Below, piece after piece: positions 24,728 through 37,063 of a stretch of DNA of 64,000 nt. Numbering within the stretch: position 1 is the first letter of the stretch; the number at the start of each line of letters is the position of its first letter. The notes beneath the pieces were generated by a model, which searched no databases, had not been told where the DNA came from, and saw only the letters and a list, made by a program, of their open reading frames with translations. Made by a program: the position numbers and the translations under genes. The DNA is from Stratiolaelaps scimitus (Eukaryota; Arthropoda; Arachnida; Mesostigmata; Laelapidae). Location: NCBI GenBank assembly GCA_019614645.1, contig JABWDB010000069.1, positions 1,208,997-1,272,996 on the forward strand, given 5' to 3'.

Positions 24728-27199
24728 TAATTTTCATAATCAGTTTCGACTTCGTTAAGACTGTGAATACCACCTTCCTGTAATGTGGAGTACATTAACT
24801 AAATGTCTTTAAATACCGACCCAACGTCTAGATAGCATATATTTAAACAGAGCATCTTCTTCAAGGTAATTAACTCCGTGAATTCTTTGTTTCTTTATGT
24901 GCTTATTACACCCCACTCTTCAGCTACTATTGTACTAAGTGCGAACACCACTTCTCTGCATCTGCTTGCGGTACAAATGCAAAACATGTTTCAAATGAAA
25001 ACTGAATTGAACATTACAGATTTCGCACTTCTCTAAATTTCTAAACATTATAAATGAACGAAACGTGTATCTGGACAATATCGGGGCATACCATATGGTC
25101 GCCAACTTCCCCAGCGATCTGACAGACAGCCTCAAGCCTCTAATGTTGTTTAATTCCGCGACCAAAGCAATTTTTACCCATTCGATGGGATTGTATGGTG
25201 CACACGTGCTCTGCACTCATTGGCCGAAACCTGTTTCGCTGTGGCAGACGAATCATTCAATACCTGTTTGCACCTCTGTCTATCTGTCTCTTGATCTGAT
25301 CTGATCTGAAAAGGCAACCATACCACTTTCTTTGTGCACGGGGACTTTTGAGAAAATGATCGCTTTCTTTGTTTCAAACCATTGATGTCGGAACGCACAC
25401 TACCACTCGGCAGTGTTGCCAGCAGAGACCGAGCACCTCAAGTGATTCACAGAGTTGAGCATTTCTGTCCTGTATGTTGCAGTTCCGTCAATAAACAGCA
25501 GTTTGTATTGTATTGTATTATTGTCCAACACCGCCCAGTGAACCCCCTTTTAATCTCAATTGGGCGCGTATTTGTTCATGGATAATACATATCGTATGTA
25601 TTTGTATTTTGACCTTCGCGGCCCCATGATTTAACCAAGACCATGACTCGTGTGTCGTACGATCCTACATTTTAAACCCTCTCCCCCCAGAAAGATAAAA
25701 GATACGCGAGTACTCTCTTTTCTATTTCTTCGCTTCTGTTCGAAACAAGTGCTGTCTAAGCTTTCCTGTGACGAAAATGTATGCCTACGCAAAAATAGAC
25801 ATCAGCGTTGTTTCCGGATTTATAAGCTAAGTGGTTAGCCAGCTCGTCATACCGAACTAACTACTTCACATCACATGACGATAATAAGCGACATAAAGTT
25901 GGTTACCTGCTACCTGTTGTCTCTGTAAAGCTGGCTAGAGTTTAAAATGAGCATCTCTAAAAATTGGATAATGCAAAGAAGAAACACTTTGTAACGAAAC
26001 ACTCATGTACACCTCAAGTGTCGATTTGAATGTGATGGACATATTCCCATGAAAACAGATCAGCACAGACTCGTTATGGTCTGTTTCATTTCTGTATTGT
26101 TCTGTATCTGTCAGTCCACCTTGTTTTTTTTCGGAAACTAGAGCAAATCACAGGCAGGGCAAAGCAGCCCGCATGTGCCGGATTGTGACGAAGTGGATTG
26201 GTAGCCAACGATCTGGATGATTCACCAGATCACACAGATGGTGGGTGATCAGTTGATCAGTGAAGTGCTGATGACAAAAGACATTTATTGACTGACGGAT
26301 TGACTCAGCGACCAACAAGTACTCCACATCTATCTGATCGCCGTTTGATATGGGGAGGCCGCCGCCGCTGCACCGCCACCTCTTCCAAGAAGAAGTGTTT
26401 TACCGTCCAGCACCAGGTCCGTTAGTCAGGATACACCATCGTTCTTCTGTAGAATATAATAAGCGAATCCCGTTTCGGCCATTTCCTAACTACTCGGTTA
26501 CAATCGACATTGACATTTCGGAAGATTTCTACTTCCGGATACCTCCTGCATTCGAAATAGAACAGTTCACATTAATCATCAATTGCGTCTCGCTTGGTTA
26601 GAAAAGTCTCTCACCGACGAGTACGAAGGAGGTCATACGTAATGAACAAGGAAATGTCTTGCCCGTTATCATTGCACTGAGAAACCATCAGTAAGTACAA
26701 TATACATATACCCATTTTTACAGAGAAAATTATTGACATTTTGATCAACTTCTTAAATGATCACAGATGGATCAACTCCGTGTTGCTGGCATCCATTTGA
26801 TCTCCGTCTCGGATATATTTTGTCATAAACATTTCAGGCATTTCAGGCTTCAGTATCTTATTTCAAAACAATAGTTTTCTATTTTTTTAATTTACAATTG
26901 TTATCCCCAAACGATTCTGAGTTTTAGCGTTTCTTCAAACGCACGGACACCACCATAGACATTTCGATCTACATGAAAGTGGGCCGATCCAGTGCAGGGT
27001 TGACGTGGATGACAAAACATCTCTGCCTGCTAAAACCATTCTCTGCTGAGAGTGTATCACTATCCTAGAGTCGGCTTTACGCTTGGCATTACTTCGATCT
27101 CTGGGAAAGGTGTGTACTGGTCCGGCTAGTGTTCTATAGCCGGGTGCCTTAGTCTCTTACGACCGTGTACTGTAGTTGTTTAACTGTCTTTTTTTCCAG

Positions 27200-27283
27200 G
27201 TTACTGCATGGCGGGTCACTACCATCGAATCGTGTCGATCCCACTGGACTTACATATCTTGCCGTTATCTCCAACAGACCTAT
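27200..27283 (+). CDS. Candidate internal exon, unrecognised
   Basis: Follows a strong pyrimidine tract and CCAG acceptor. In the phase set by the donor at 23543 it reads LLHGGSLPSNRVDPTGLTYL and continues eight more residues to a weak possible donor (CCTAT|GTGATG); an in-frame TGA follows immediately. Protein-like composition but no family match that I can make. Two further strong acceptors lie downstream at about 27580 and 27903, suggesting that this region may hold a spliced gene. Confidence 0.25.
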
Positions 27284-27904
27284 GTGATGGTAGGGCAATG
27301 TTAACCATATACCAGCTAAGCTGCGCTTTCTTGGTATCGAATCGGCAACAACAAATCGCATCGCTGATGTTCTTTGTGTCCATGCCAACCACACTCAAAG
27401 AGGTGCGCCTTAGCCATCCACAGCATGCGTTTAACTATCCCTTGCTAATCTGGCCTTTCTCTTTCCCATAATTACCCAACGCTTAAAACAACGTCAATTA
27501 ACATCACTAGTCACTCTTTCGTTCGTTCGCTTTCTATTCGTTAATTCGATCTCTCACTGTAACAGCGAACTCATTTAGCAGATCACACCATCATCGAGTT
27601 GCCGCACGATGTCTCGATATCGTGGAGCCGCCAGAGAAGCCCTAGGCAAAGAAGCGAACCACTCCGGACTTCTTCAAACCCCTTCGTTAGGCGATCGATG
27701 GAACCCCGAGAGGGGTCATATACACATATATATATATAGCCAACTTTGCCTCTCTTCTCAATCTTGGCATTCTGTAAAAGCGGCGGCCACTTCAACGTAG
27801 CTGCAAAATCTCGCAGCGTTATACGTCTGGACTACGGCTAGCGGCGTAGACGTAATCTACCTCCCACCCACCCCCCTTCTTCTTCTTCTTTTTCTTTTAT
27901 TCAG

Positions 27905-28097
27905 AATGAAGCGAACGGATGGCTATAAAAGTGGTTTCAAATGCCGGTGCACGGCCTGGAATGTTTGCGTTTGTCTGGCGGCTCTGAGAGCGACCCCTAG
28001 CGTGTCGTTAAGAACTGCTTCGGATGTTGCTGAGGATGAGACGGAGACTCTCGAAAGACAAGTGACGATAGAAGTCGAAAGTATCAACGACCAATAG
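27905..28097 (+). CDS. Candidate exon with short hydrophobic Cys-rich segment, unrecognised
   Basis: Preceded by an exceptionally strong pyrimidine tract and TTCAG. The frame with MKRTDGYKSGFKCRCTAW continues with a short hydrophobic Cys/Val/Leu/Ala segment and then an acidic tail to a TAG at 28095. A juxtamembrane Cys cluster plus hydrophobic run could be the start of a membrane span, but this is inference and the segment is short. Alternatively the acceptor is unused. Confidence 0.22.
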
Positions 28098-28153
28098 CAA
28101 CATGCAGCAATAACAGAATAACCCAATGACTGGACGAGGCATGATCGAGACAG

Positions 28154-28159
<6 letters not shown>

Positions 28160-28194
<35 letters not shown>
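28160..28194. repeat. (GA)n microsatellite
   Basis: About 17 GA units, read directly. Confidence 0.95.
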
Positions 28195-28199
<5 letters not shown>

Positions 28200-28478
28200 G
28201 CGGAGGGGAAGAACGCAAAAAGACAATGGCGAATCTGCCGCCCACGCGCACAGAGATGGTTGGTGCTTTCGCTATTTGGTCGTCCATTTGACAAAATCAC
28301 ACACACACACACACGACAAGTGCTCTGTTCTCGTATAGCGGGACCGGGAGTACAACAACAGCTCAAGCTGTTGCTGCTGCTGCTACTACCTCGACAAATC
28401 GCTCGACACGAAGCGAGCGTCCAGTAAGCAGATGTCAAATGACGATGGTACGCTCGCGGCGACCACAATGAAAGTCCT

Positions 28479-28486
28479 ATATATAT

Positions 28487-28560
<74 letters not shown>
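28479..28560. repeat. Long (TA)n microsatellite
   Basis: About 80 bases of nearly pure TA with one GA interruption near the start. Confidence 0.97.
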
Positions 28561-28564
<4 letters not shown>

Positions 28565-28718
28565 ATGTCTATTCACCGAGGGAATTCAATACGGAAGACA
28601 ACGACGACCACGATGACAATCTATGCCACCGTCGAACGAGCACTCGAAGAAGAGCGTCAGCTGGGCTAATCTGATTTTTGTCTAGTGTCTCTGTGTGTGC
28701 TTTGCTCATACAGATCTG

Positions 28719-28758
28719 CCTGCTGCTGCTGTTGCTGCTGCTGCTGTTGCTGCTGCTG
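28719..28758. repeat. (CTG)n repeat with GTT interruptions
   Basis: About 13 triplets CTG/TTG, read directly. Confidence 0.93.
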
Positions 28759-29239
28759 TATCGGTCTTTACATACAAACAGATGCACACACACACAGAGA
28801 CATTTACCAATGCACGTCCTCACGCACTACACAAAGAGGCGGGAACGAATTTTATGAACTCAAGTAATCGTCTTTAAAATAAATGTATTTGAAAACAACA
28901 AGCGCGGGAGTTGAAGCAAAAGTAAAAATATGAGAACAGACACATGGCGTTATTGATCACAAAGTCACATGAAACAATGTGTTTTTGTGAGAAAGTTTGA
29001 ACATCAGATAGACCAGTCGTGTAAACCAAAACGCCCAGATGCGTGCTACCCGGTGAAATATAGCACCTTGGAGACTGGAATGGTCTGTGATCATTAAAAA
29101 TTATTGGGTATTTCTAAATCGTGCCAGCTCTTTTAATAACTTTGTCTAGCTATACATTTGAAGTATGTGCCTCTGTGAGTTTTGAAACATGACTAAAGAT
29201 TATTATTATTATTATTATTACTGGGATCAGTACTACCTA

Positions 29240-29648
29240 AAATTTGAAATAATGCATTTTAACGATCCTCTCGCTAACTTGAAACTCTCGCTTCGCGGTT
29301 TCTTCATTGTTGACGATCGATTTTACAACTTCTGAAATGAAGAATCCTTGTTCTTTACTTGGCTTAACGAGCCGGTGTAGACTGCATAGGTATCTGAAGC
29401 TGTCCCGAGAGAGTTGCGGTTGAATCCTGTTTTGCATATAGATCAATCATCTGTGCGATTATGGTCTACAGTGTTTATTTATTTCCGGTCGGTAGAACAA
29501 ACCACATTGGTGGTACGTCGTTCCCATTACGAACCTCGAACTTGATTGTTGTCGAGCTTAGGGCTTCACAGATATTGTTAATGACATCTGCGAAAGATAT
29601 TGTGAAGGACTCGACCAATACCTTAATTGACCTCCATACATCGATTCT
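29240..29648 (-). pseudogene. Decayed coding-like segment, unrecognised
   Basis: On the - strand a 57-codon frame (29648-29475) reads like authentic protein (for example FADVINNICEAL, then VPPMWFVLPTGNK) and ends at a TAA. Just downstream another frame continues in similar style (MIDLYAKQD, then QLQIPMQSTPA) before more stops. The pattern of protein-like pieces broken by stops and shifts suggests a decayed transposon or pseudogene. I do not recognise the family. Confidence 0.35.
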
Positions 29649-30886
29649 CTATTCCTCTGAAGTCATCGAATGCCAATTGCAATACAATATATTTTCCTTA
29701 CACGATATTGCGACAAATATACGTCTTCTTGAGAATTAATATAGATAAAATGCTAATTGTTTCCCATTGAGACTCGAGTTTTGTTGAATGTGTTGTAATC
29801 GACAAGCCTCAAGTAGAGTAAAAACAGTTTGAAGTGGAACCCAAAAAGTGACTTTAGATATTTCGTGAAAAGCGCAAAGGCATACCATTCATAGAGAACT
29901 CGCACTTAGAAAAACTCAAAATTTTGCAAATGTTTTCCGGAAGTAATCGACACCAGTGGTAGGTTAGCCCTAATTAAGAGTCGGGTAATTGCACACTACG
30001 CCACGCTAGACACTACGGAGTAAAGAAGCGGTGCCCTGTTCAGAATATTTATAGTTCAGTCACATTCGGTGTTCATGTTTTTTGGCAATATCAAAAATGT
30101 GTGCAAATTACATTTATCAATGGAAATCATTCAGCTTTAATGAAGGGGGGGTTCAATAATGAGCCGTATACCCTTACAGATCAAATAATAGTTAGTAGAC
30201 TCATTGTTCTACAAACACTGAATGAAGCTTTTCTTCTTCTACGTAAGTCAGTCGTGCTTATTTGACCACCTCGAATTGGACTACATTTATCTGTACTTTT
30301 CTAGCAAGCGTTAAAATGTAAAATATAAAACGAACCTAACATAGCACTTATGCTCAGGGATAAAATACGAACTGTCTCGAATCTCGGTAAAATGCATAAG
30401 CCATCGTATTCCTGATAATTAACGAATATCTAGATGTAAGACAAAATGCTTAATGAATTTGTTCTTCATCCCATAGCATATATTAGTCAGGGAAATAAAG
30501 ATCTAAACAACCTCTTCTCGGAGTAAAAACAAGGACAACACCTAGTACGCGATCTACGTGGCGTCATCCGAAGAAGACTTCCGTTGAAGACGAAAAAAGT
30601 CTGCTGCGCGATACCCCAGATGAAACGGTCGCCGCTCCATCACAGCCGTCACCGGCGGATCATAACCAGCCGTTGAATTGCATATATCTGGATGAGATTT
30701 CTGAATTCATTGACGCAACAACAGTGCCGCGATGACAGAGCCAACGAATGCATTCAATGATCCGCGCAACAGGGCTTCTATTATACAATAGTAACTCTGT
30801 TTATATTAACTCATCTTTCATGTTTAGCGCATATAGCGCACGAAGGATTGAACTACAGGTGGAGAAAGTGATTGTAGTAACCACGC

Positions 30887-31069
30887 GACGTCGACAAACT
30901 CAAATCACAAATCCTCGAACGTGAATCTCGTGTTTTATGTCACCAATTGCCGAAAACTGGTGAAACTGTTGACCAATTCTGTGTCATCCTGTCCACAGCT
31001 TGCGCAATGTTGAAACTAATTATCATCGAAAAGGGTCAAAATTGTGATTTTGCCGAATTCTGCTCCTAG
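30887..31069 (+). pseudogene. Gag-like remnant of a Ty3/Gypsy-type retrotransposon
   Basis: A 61-codon frame ending at TAG 31067 contains a Leu/Lys-rich start, ERESRVLCHQL, then PKTGETVDQFCVILSTACAM. Gypsy gag capsid regions commonly show an ER..F/V...Q..GE.V..F...L...A..C layout, and this matches at most of those points. No pol part is nearby. A further open, Pro/Thr-rich stretch lies at about 30510-30735, just upstream, but cannot be linked to it. Similarity is judged by eye and is short. Confidence 0.4.
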
Positions 31070-32003
31070 CCTTCTTCATAGACGCGTGCTGCGGGAAATG
31101 TATGCTACAGTCGTAGTGTTACTGTAGGCAAACTACTGTAGCTGATTAGTGTTATACTCACTGGGTGTATATGGCGACGTCGGTATGGTTACGGCTAAAC
31201 GCTCGTGGTGTTTACCAAAATGGCTATCGATCAATTGATCGATTTGCCAACAGGACTGACTGGCGTGTACACCAGTAGCTTCGGGGGCGTGGAAATGAAT
31301 GAAACACGCCGACTTTTTAATATGAGGCGGTGCAGTAGTATTGTGAGCCACTCTCTATCTCTCGCTCTCGAGTAATGGCGGAGTGCCGCACGGTACTACG
31401 TTAGACCCAGTGGCAAAAACAATACCGCGGACGTTAAATGTAGGATAAGAGAGTCAGCCTGAGATCCGGTCCAACGTATATCGGCTCGCTGGGGGTCGCT
31501 GGTTATATTCTATAATCTCTAACTTAAGAATAATTACATTGTGAAGGACTCCCATTAAAAATCCGAGTATATGTGGTTAGATTTCGGTGCTAATCTGTAT
31601 GATTAACATAGCTGTTTAATCCAGCATGGTAGACAATATAAGGTTCGGAATCTAAATATTCACATGGATTCAGAGCCAGCACCTCGATTTATACTAGTCA
31701 AGATCCTGCGCTTTTTATCAAGAAACGCACCAAAGTGTATATACAATACTTAGCAGGCATTTCGATGTTCGCCATCTTCACTCTTATTCTCTAACACTAA
31801 TATTAGATTACTATTATATATATATTATTATCCTCATATTTTTTCGCCTTATCTATCGCCACTTTGTTCATTTATCGCAAAACGTCATCGTCCTAAGGAC
31901 AGCGTATTCCATCTCGGAAGGACGCGATCACAACGGTATTAAGTCGGCGCAGACCTCCACCTCAGCCGGACGTTATCTTCGGCATTCGCTCAGTCTTCGC
32001 TTA

Positions 32004-32270
32004 TTGCTGCTCATGTGCCGCTCGTCAGTACGACCGAAGATACTGAAGATTGTGATGATACCGTGGACGATGACACTGATAATGTTGACGTTGGCGGTTC
32101 TGGTTGTAACGCTGCTGCTGCTGCTGCTATCGGCGGCGAACGCTTCGATGACACTCCCTACTCCTCCCACCCAACCAGTTTGTCGTTCCTGCGAGCGGAA
32201 AACAGCCGAAGAAGAAGAATGGATACTTCGTTCATTTTCAATCTATCCTTTTAACTTCACTTTCCCTTAG
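32004..32270 (+). CDS. Open frame with signal-peptide-like segment, unrecognised
   Basis: From an in-frame ATG at 32058 the frame gives a short N-region, a long Leu/Val hydrophobic core, and SAANA, a good signal-peptidase motif, then a Pro/Thr stretch, CRSCERK and an acidic run before a TAG at about 32270. The TAG is itself at the end of a pyrimidine-rich tract and could be an acceptor. The CTG run under the Leu core means that chance cannot be excluded. Confidence 0.2.
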   Translation: MLLMCRSSVRPKILKIVMIPWTMTLIMLTLAVLVVTLLLLLLSAANASMTLPTPPTQPVCRSCERKTAEEEEWILRSFSIYPFNFTFP

Positions 32271-32913
32271 AAGCTTCTTCCGACTGGGCAAAAGTTGATG
32301 TACCCGAAAGTCCACAGTGCTAAGATGGTGCAAAATCAGATCTGGATGAAGGACACAATTGTGCAGTCATCCATTCTGCGATGTGAGTTTCGAACTGGTC
32401 AGAAATATAACAACGCTTACAATGACGCCATTAAGATCAGATGAATGTCGAACAAGTTGGTCTGTAGATGTTAGATTTATTGATTGGGGTCCCTTGATTT
32501 TGTCGGGAGTGCGCATATTGTCGTGGGACACTGAGTTATAGACAGACGCGTAGTGGATATAATCGATATAGTCGGCATTCTGTTCGGCTACGAAAAACAT
32601 AAACACAATGCAATTCGAAATATGTGTTCGCTGCTTGTCGCGTTAGTTAGCTAAATTCTATCCGAAAGGTCAAACTGTCCCGAGGCATAAGCGACCTTCA
32701 GCTGAGCATCGAACATGAGCCTCAGTATTGTGACCTTATCCGCTGTAGGAGTAATTCATGTTTAAACTCATAATATAGAACAATTATGTACCGGATGCTC
32801 AAAGTGTAGGGTGACCAAGCAAAGTTTCTACACACGAATAACATTCTGGTCTAATTTCGGCTCGATCTATACTTTTTTAAGTTAGTGTGTGGTTCACAAC
32901 TCGATCTGGAAAA

Positions 32914-33078
32914 GGTAAGGTAAGGTAAAGGTAAAGCTTTATTGGTTTACTAAAGGAGCTGCAATTTTACAATGCTCAAGCTCTCTTACATGTCACGCAG
33001 CGGGGCTCGAACCCGCCGCCTCTGGCTTTCGACAGCCAAAGACTTAGCCGTCCAAGCCACCGCTCTGACACAGGGGCC
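32914..33078 (-). mobile_element. tRNA-related SINE, copy 2
   Basis: Read on the - strand: CAGAGCGGTGGCTTGGACGG, hairpin CTTTGGCT/AGCCAGAG, B box GGTTCGAGCCCC, the body with TTGAGCATT, GCAGCTCCTTTAGTAAA, AATAAAGCTTTACC, and a (CCTTA)n-type tail. It matches copy 1 (24579-24727) across its whole length. The tail here is longer (several TTACC units), consistent with a fuller 3' end. Confidence 0.82.
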
Positions 33079-33555
33079 TTGTACACATTGTCGTCTGTTC
33101 ATCAGACGGCGATAACTAAGGCGGATGCTGCATATCAGCCATTAAAAGGTCATAACCTCTAACCGTGTAACTTGGAGGACGAGATACTATACTTGATTGC
33201 TATTTATTGACGATAAAGCCCATGAACCTGAGCTCGATGACGGAATCGAGTGAGGTGGCGATACCTCGTAGATTTGGTATCCGGGCCATCGCCTACGACG
33301 GTGGTCGGCCCAAATTAGTTGTGATTATACATAATACGGACTCAGTTCCTTGTATATGAAAAAACGCTTGAAGATATTTCCTTTTTGTCGCCAGTGAAAT
33401 GTTTACGCCAAATATCCGTCGAAATTGACACATTTGTTTTTACGTAGTGTGAATGATTCCGACTCTATTCTATAAAATAAGTAGGTGCTTGAAATAATAA
33501 ATGCATACGGCGGAGATCTCGTGGAAGAGTCCGGGATAATAAGTGATAAGTCCGA

Positions 33556-33576
33556 TATTATTATTATTAATTATTA

Positions 33577-33650
<74 letters not shown>

Positions 33651-33662
33651 TATTATTATTAT
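33556..33662. repeat. Long (ATT)n microsatellite
   Basis: More than 30 ATT units with few interruptions. Confidence 0.97.
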
Positions 33663-33963
33663 GTCGAAAATAAATGGGTTACTGTTGTACCCAAGTCATC
33701 GAATACGTTATACAATAATGTTGCAGTCACAAATGTGTATTCGAGAAATTATGTTATTATATATATACACAGATATACTGAAACCCGACGGTGTTGAGAC
33801 AAAAGTGAGCTGTTAGATACGTTAGCGGATAAAAGGTCCCCAGTCATCATTTTTCGATCGGAAGACGTTACCCGGCCTATTATGCTTATGGGCGTATTAT
33901 CACGAGAAATGTCGGAAGGAAATAATCCATACCTCCCTGAGGCCTGCCACGGCCGATTTGAGA

Positions 33964-33996
33964 TTTGAACCTGCGGAAACGGGCGTCAGGTTCAAA
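33964..33996. other. Perfect 10-bp inverted repeat
   Basis: TTTGAACCTG (33964-33973) and CAGGTTCAAA (33987-33996) around a 13-base loop; the loop motif ACGGGCGTCAG recurs at about 34006-34016. No function assigned. Confidence 0.6.
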
Positions 33997-36344
33997 GCGC
34001 CTAGAACGGGCGTCAGTGATTGTTTGCAGGGCTGTTCAGATGAGAACAGCACTTGTTTCGTTGACGTGCGTTTCTTTGGAACTGACATTGTAGCAGGACA
34101 CGAGCAGGACATTAACCTTCACTTGTGCACGTATTTTAATCTAATCCATCTACAAAGAAAAGAAAAGATGACGCTCTTGTTGTTGTTGTTCTTCCTCTTG
34201 TAGCCGCCACTGGGCTAAAGAAGGCGGAGGTAGTCGCCATTTGTCTCCTCGTATTTCTTCCGAGGTTTCTTAGATCGACTTCATCCATTGCTGCTGCTGC
34301 TGCTGCTGGTGTACAGGAAGCAGCATATTTCCGAGCTAACTGTCCACAGCTGCTCCTGCTACTGCCGTTGCCATTGCTGTTGATTCTATCAGCCGTTAAC
34401 AGCTCACAGACGGCGCGGACGATTTTTTATCAGGTGAAATCGTTTTGTAGAAATGGAAGAAGTCGCCCTAGCCGTAGTTTTATTGGTACGAGCAGAACAC
34501 GCTCCTACCGCTGTTTATCAATCTTCCATCAGCGGCAGCAGCAGCAACAGTTAACAGCGACAACTCAACAAATGCTAGAGCAATCGAGATGGCACTGTAT
34601 CGCTGACTGACTGGCTGGCCGTACTACGGCCCGCTATCCCATTCGCCTTAAAGAACGTTTCAATAATCAAAATAATAATAATGATAATAATATTTGTATC
34701 AATAGCAGCTACAAGATAGCAAGGATCTGTACAGAGGGGTGTGTAACAAATCATTTAGTTCGAGTCATCCGGACGATAGTACTGTCTACAGCATAATAAC
34801 GAAATAAACGATATATATCAATGAAATCTATGCCCGTTCGTGGAAGTTAAAAGAATTTGTTTGTTATATTTCACTTCTCATTGGCATCACTGTTTTTACT
34901 ATTTCCATAGCGGCTATTGTCTTTGCCATAGAAATGCAGCGGCCATATGTTTGCTCCTCTTGAATATGATTCATTGTTTTCGCGCTCCTGCGATTCGTTA
35001 GGCCAACAACTGTTTAGAAAAGAGACAACGCTAAATGAGGTTTTCGTAAAAAATATTCTATAAAAAGCTGTTTGTATGGACAAGTTCCTTATACGAAAAC
35101 TAGGTAACACTTAAGGCCTAGGTAGCAAAACCGTGCTTCTTACTGGCGTACATAAATATCTCTATGTATTATTATCATTATTATAATTATTATTATTATT
35201 ATAACTATCGTATTTAATTACGCATAGTTAATGGATGAAGTAACGCCTACTTCTGATCACATATCCAAAACACGATTTAAGAGTTTTAACCTAAGTGACA
35301 GTCTCACTAGGATTATTTTATTCTAGGATTATTATACTAGCACAGTCAGTTCTTGTATGAGAAAATGAGAGATAAAATAATCTGATATTACATGAACAAT
35401 CTCATATGACTGGTTCAACTATCTATACGCAATACATTGCAAAAGATTGATATTAGCTCGATATATATTCTACTCGGACATAAGTTCACTACTATTCAGA
35501 ACACGTGCGCACCAGTTGTTGAAGATGCATCGTAAACCCAGAAATCGTTATTGACGACGACCCATGGCTCGTGGGTAACCTTCGACAGCTATGAAACGAC
35601 GTCATCCATGAAGCTTTTCTGTATTTTCCATCATCTAATTGAACTCTAGAGGTCACCGGCAACATTGTTCTCTTGAACCCCTCGTTCTCTAGTCTCTAAC
35701 CCGACTCTTACTATCATCATATACGTCTGACCACATTTGATCTGTCCGCAAGCTCCGATACGGAAAACTGACATTGGTGTTAAGCTTCAGACTATCTATC
35801 CCATCACTGAACTAGAAAATCTCACGAAGATATGACCGGAACAGCCGGCGGCACAGCAACAATATTTTGACAACGATTCTCTTCGACAATGGCAATTGAT
35901 GAGCATTGCGTAATCGATGATGCCAGACAATGGACAGCGCTGGCCACATGAAGACGGAGAACAAATCGCGGTCTATCGATTGACCGCTTGAACTGATTGA
36001 AACATGGTCCCGTCTACAACCGGCCACACACAGCAATAATCAACAGAAAATAGCTCCTGGAATAATAATTCAATCAAATAAAATTCTTGGATCATTTTAA
36101 TAATAATATTTGGTTCTGTTTTTCAAGTGCTCTTGAACAACAAAGGCAAAAATTTATGACAAAACTTGCACGTGTATCGGGCAACAATTAGCAGTGTGCA
36201 AATTATTGTGCTAACAACGCCAACAGTTATGTTACATGGGGAGATCGTAATTTTGAAGCAGACTCAGTTGTATTAATGATATGATGTGATGGAATGGCTA
36301 TGATGGATTATTAATTGATGATATGATGGAAATACTGACCCCCT

Positions 36345-36495
36345 CTTGTCAAGTCAACTTCAGCTTCGTCTTGAGCCGAGCTGCTGCTGGTCCCCCGATG
36401 TTGTGGTTGCGTTAAGTTACAAATCGTCGATCTGAACGTGATCGCCCCATCATCAATATTGGATGCGTAACAAATGCCACTTGAGGCACTCGACC
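36345..36495 (-). CDS. Candidate exon, unrecognised
   Basis: On the - strand a CTTTACAG acceptor (about 36496) is followed by a frame with SSASSGICYASNIDDGAITF and then a Thr/Gln/Ser-rich and acidic stretch up to a GTCAGT donor-like site. No family recognised and no neighbouring exon identified. Confidence 0.18.
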
Positions 36496-36632
36496 TGTAA
36501 AGGAAGCCACAGTACCAACAGCAAAGAACACAACACTTGACCATCTATCTGTACATGCGGCGTGTTGTTAAACACGTCTAGGAACTATAAAAGCAACAGC
36601 TGCGGCCGTTTGGGGACTTTGTCGTGGCGAAT

Positions 36633-37023
36633 GGCCACCATGGCCTATTGAGCGAGCGCAACGCGGGTCGCCATCCGCGTCACACGATGCTTAATGACAC
36701 GCTCGTAAGAGCTCTCCGCTCTGCCCGTGTCTCTTGCACAGAGAGAACCATAGCCTAAATGCTGCTGACCGACCCCGCCGACGCCGCCGCCGTCCTGATG
36801 ACCTCACCCTCATGCACTTCCATCGAGGCCAGCACCTCGTTTGGGATGACACGGTGAATGATACCATTCCCGGTTACGCAGTATCCCATGCGGAGCAGGC
36901 CTAGCTACGAAAGAGCGCCGCCCGCCGCACAACTCACCTGGGAAAAGCGCACCGAATACTTCATTCTGCAGGGTCTTTCCCTCGCTGTGCAGAGCGATGC
37001 CACTCCACGGCTCCCTCAGGGGT
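36633..37023 (+). pseudogene. Remnant of an RT-associated C-terminal domain
   Basis: GC-rich island in AT-rich DNA. Across two frames it carries, in order, GHHGLLS, RHPRHTMLNDTLVRAL, a frameshift, RRPDDLTLMHFHRGQHLVWD and a DT, then after a gap YFILQGLSLAVQSDA. This series (GHHG, RH..LND, RPD, LVWD.T, final LQ.LS.A.Q) matches the C-terminal domain that follows reverse-transcriptase-like sequence in many repetitive invertebrate genes. Frameshifts, stops and internal deletion mark it as dead. The element class is not certain to me. Confidence 0.55.
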
Positions 37024-37063
37024 GACCATGACAGCCTCGGCTTGACACCCTGTCCCCAACTGC

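Noticed and set aside
27905..28097. Possible teneurin-like juxtamembrane exon (Cys cluster before a hydrophobic run)
   Set aside because: The match is only a Cys-x-Cys near hydrophobic residues; no EGF or other teneurin exon is visible nearby.
32058..32240. TGF-beta propeptide-like CRSC after a signal peptide
   Set aside because: Only one short Cys motif agrees; the following propeptide and the cystine-knot domain are absent.
33556..33662. CRISPR-like or satellite array
   Set aside because: It is a plain ATT microsatellite; no spacers or higher-order repeat.
34139..34609. Long ATG-free + frame with Leu-rich segments and a Gln run
   Set aside because: Openness is explained by GTT, GCT and CTG repeats; no recognisable domain.
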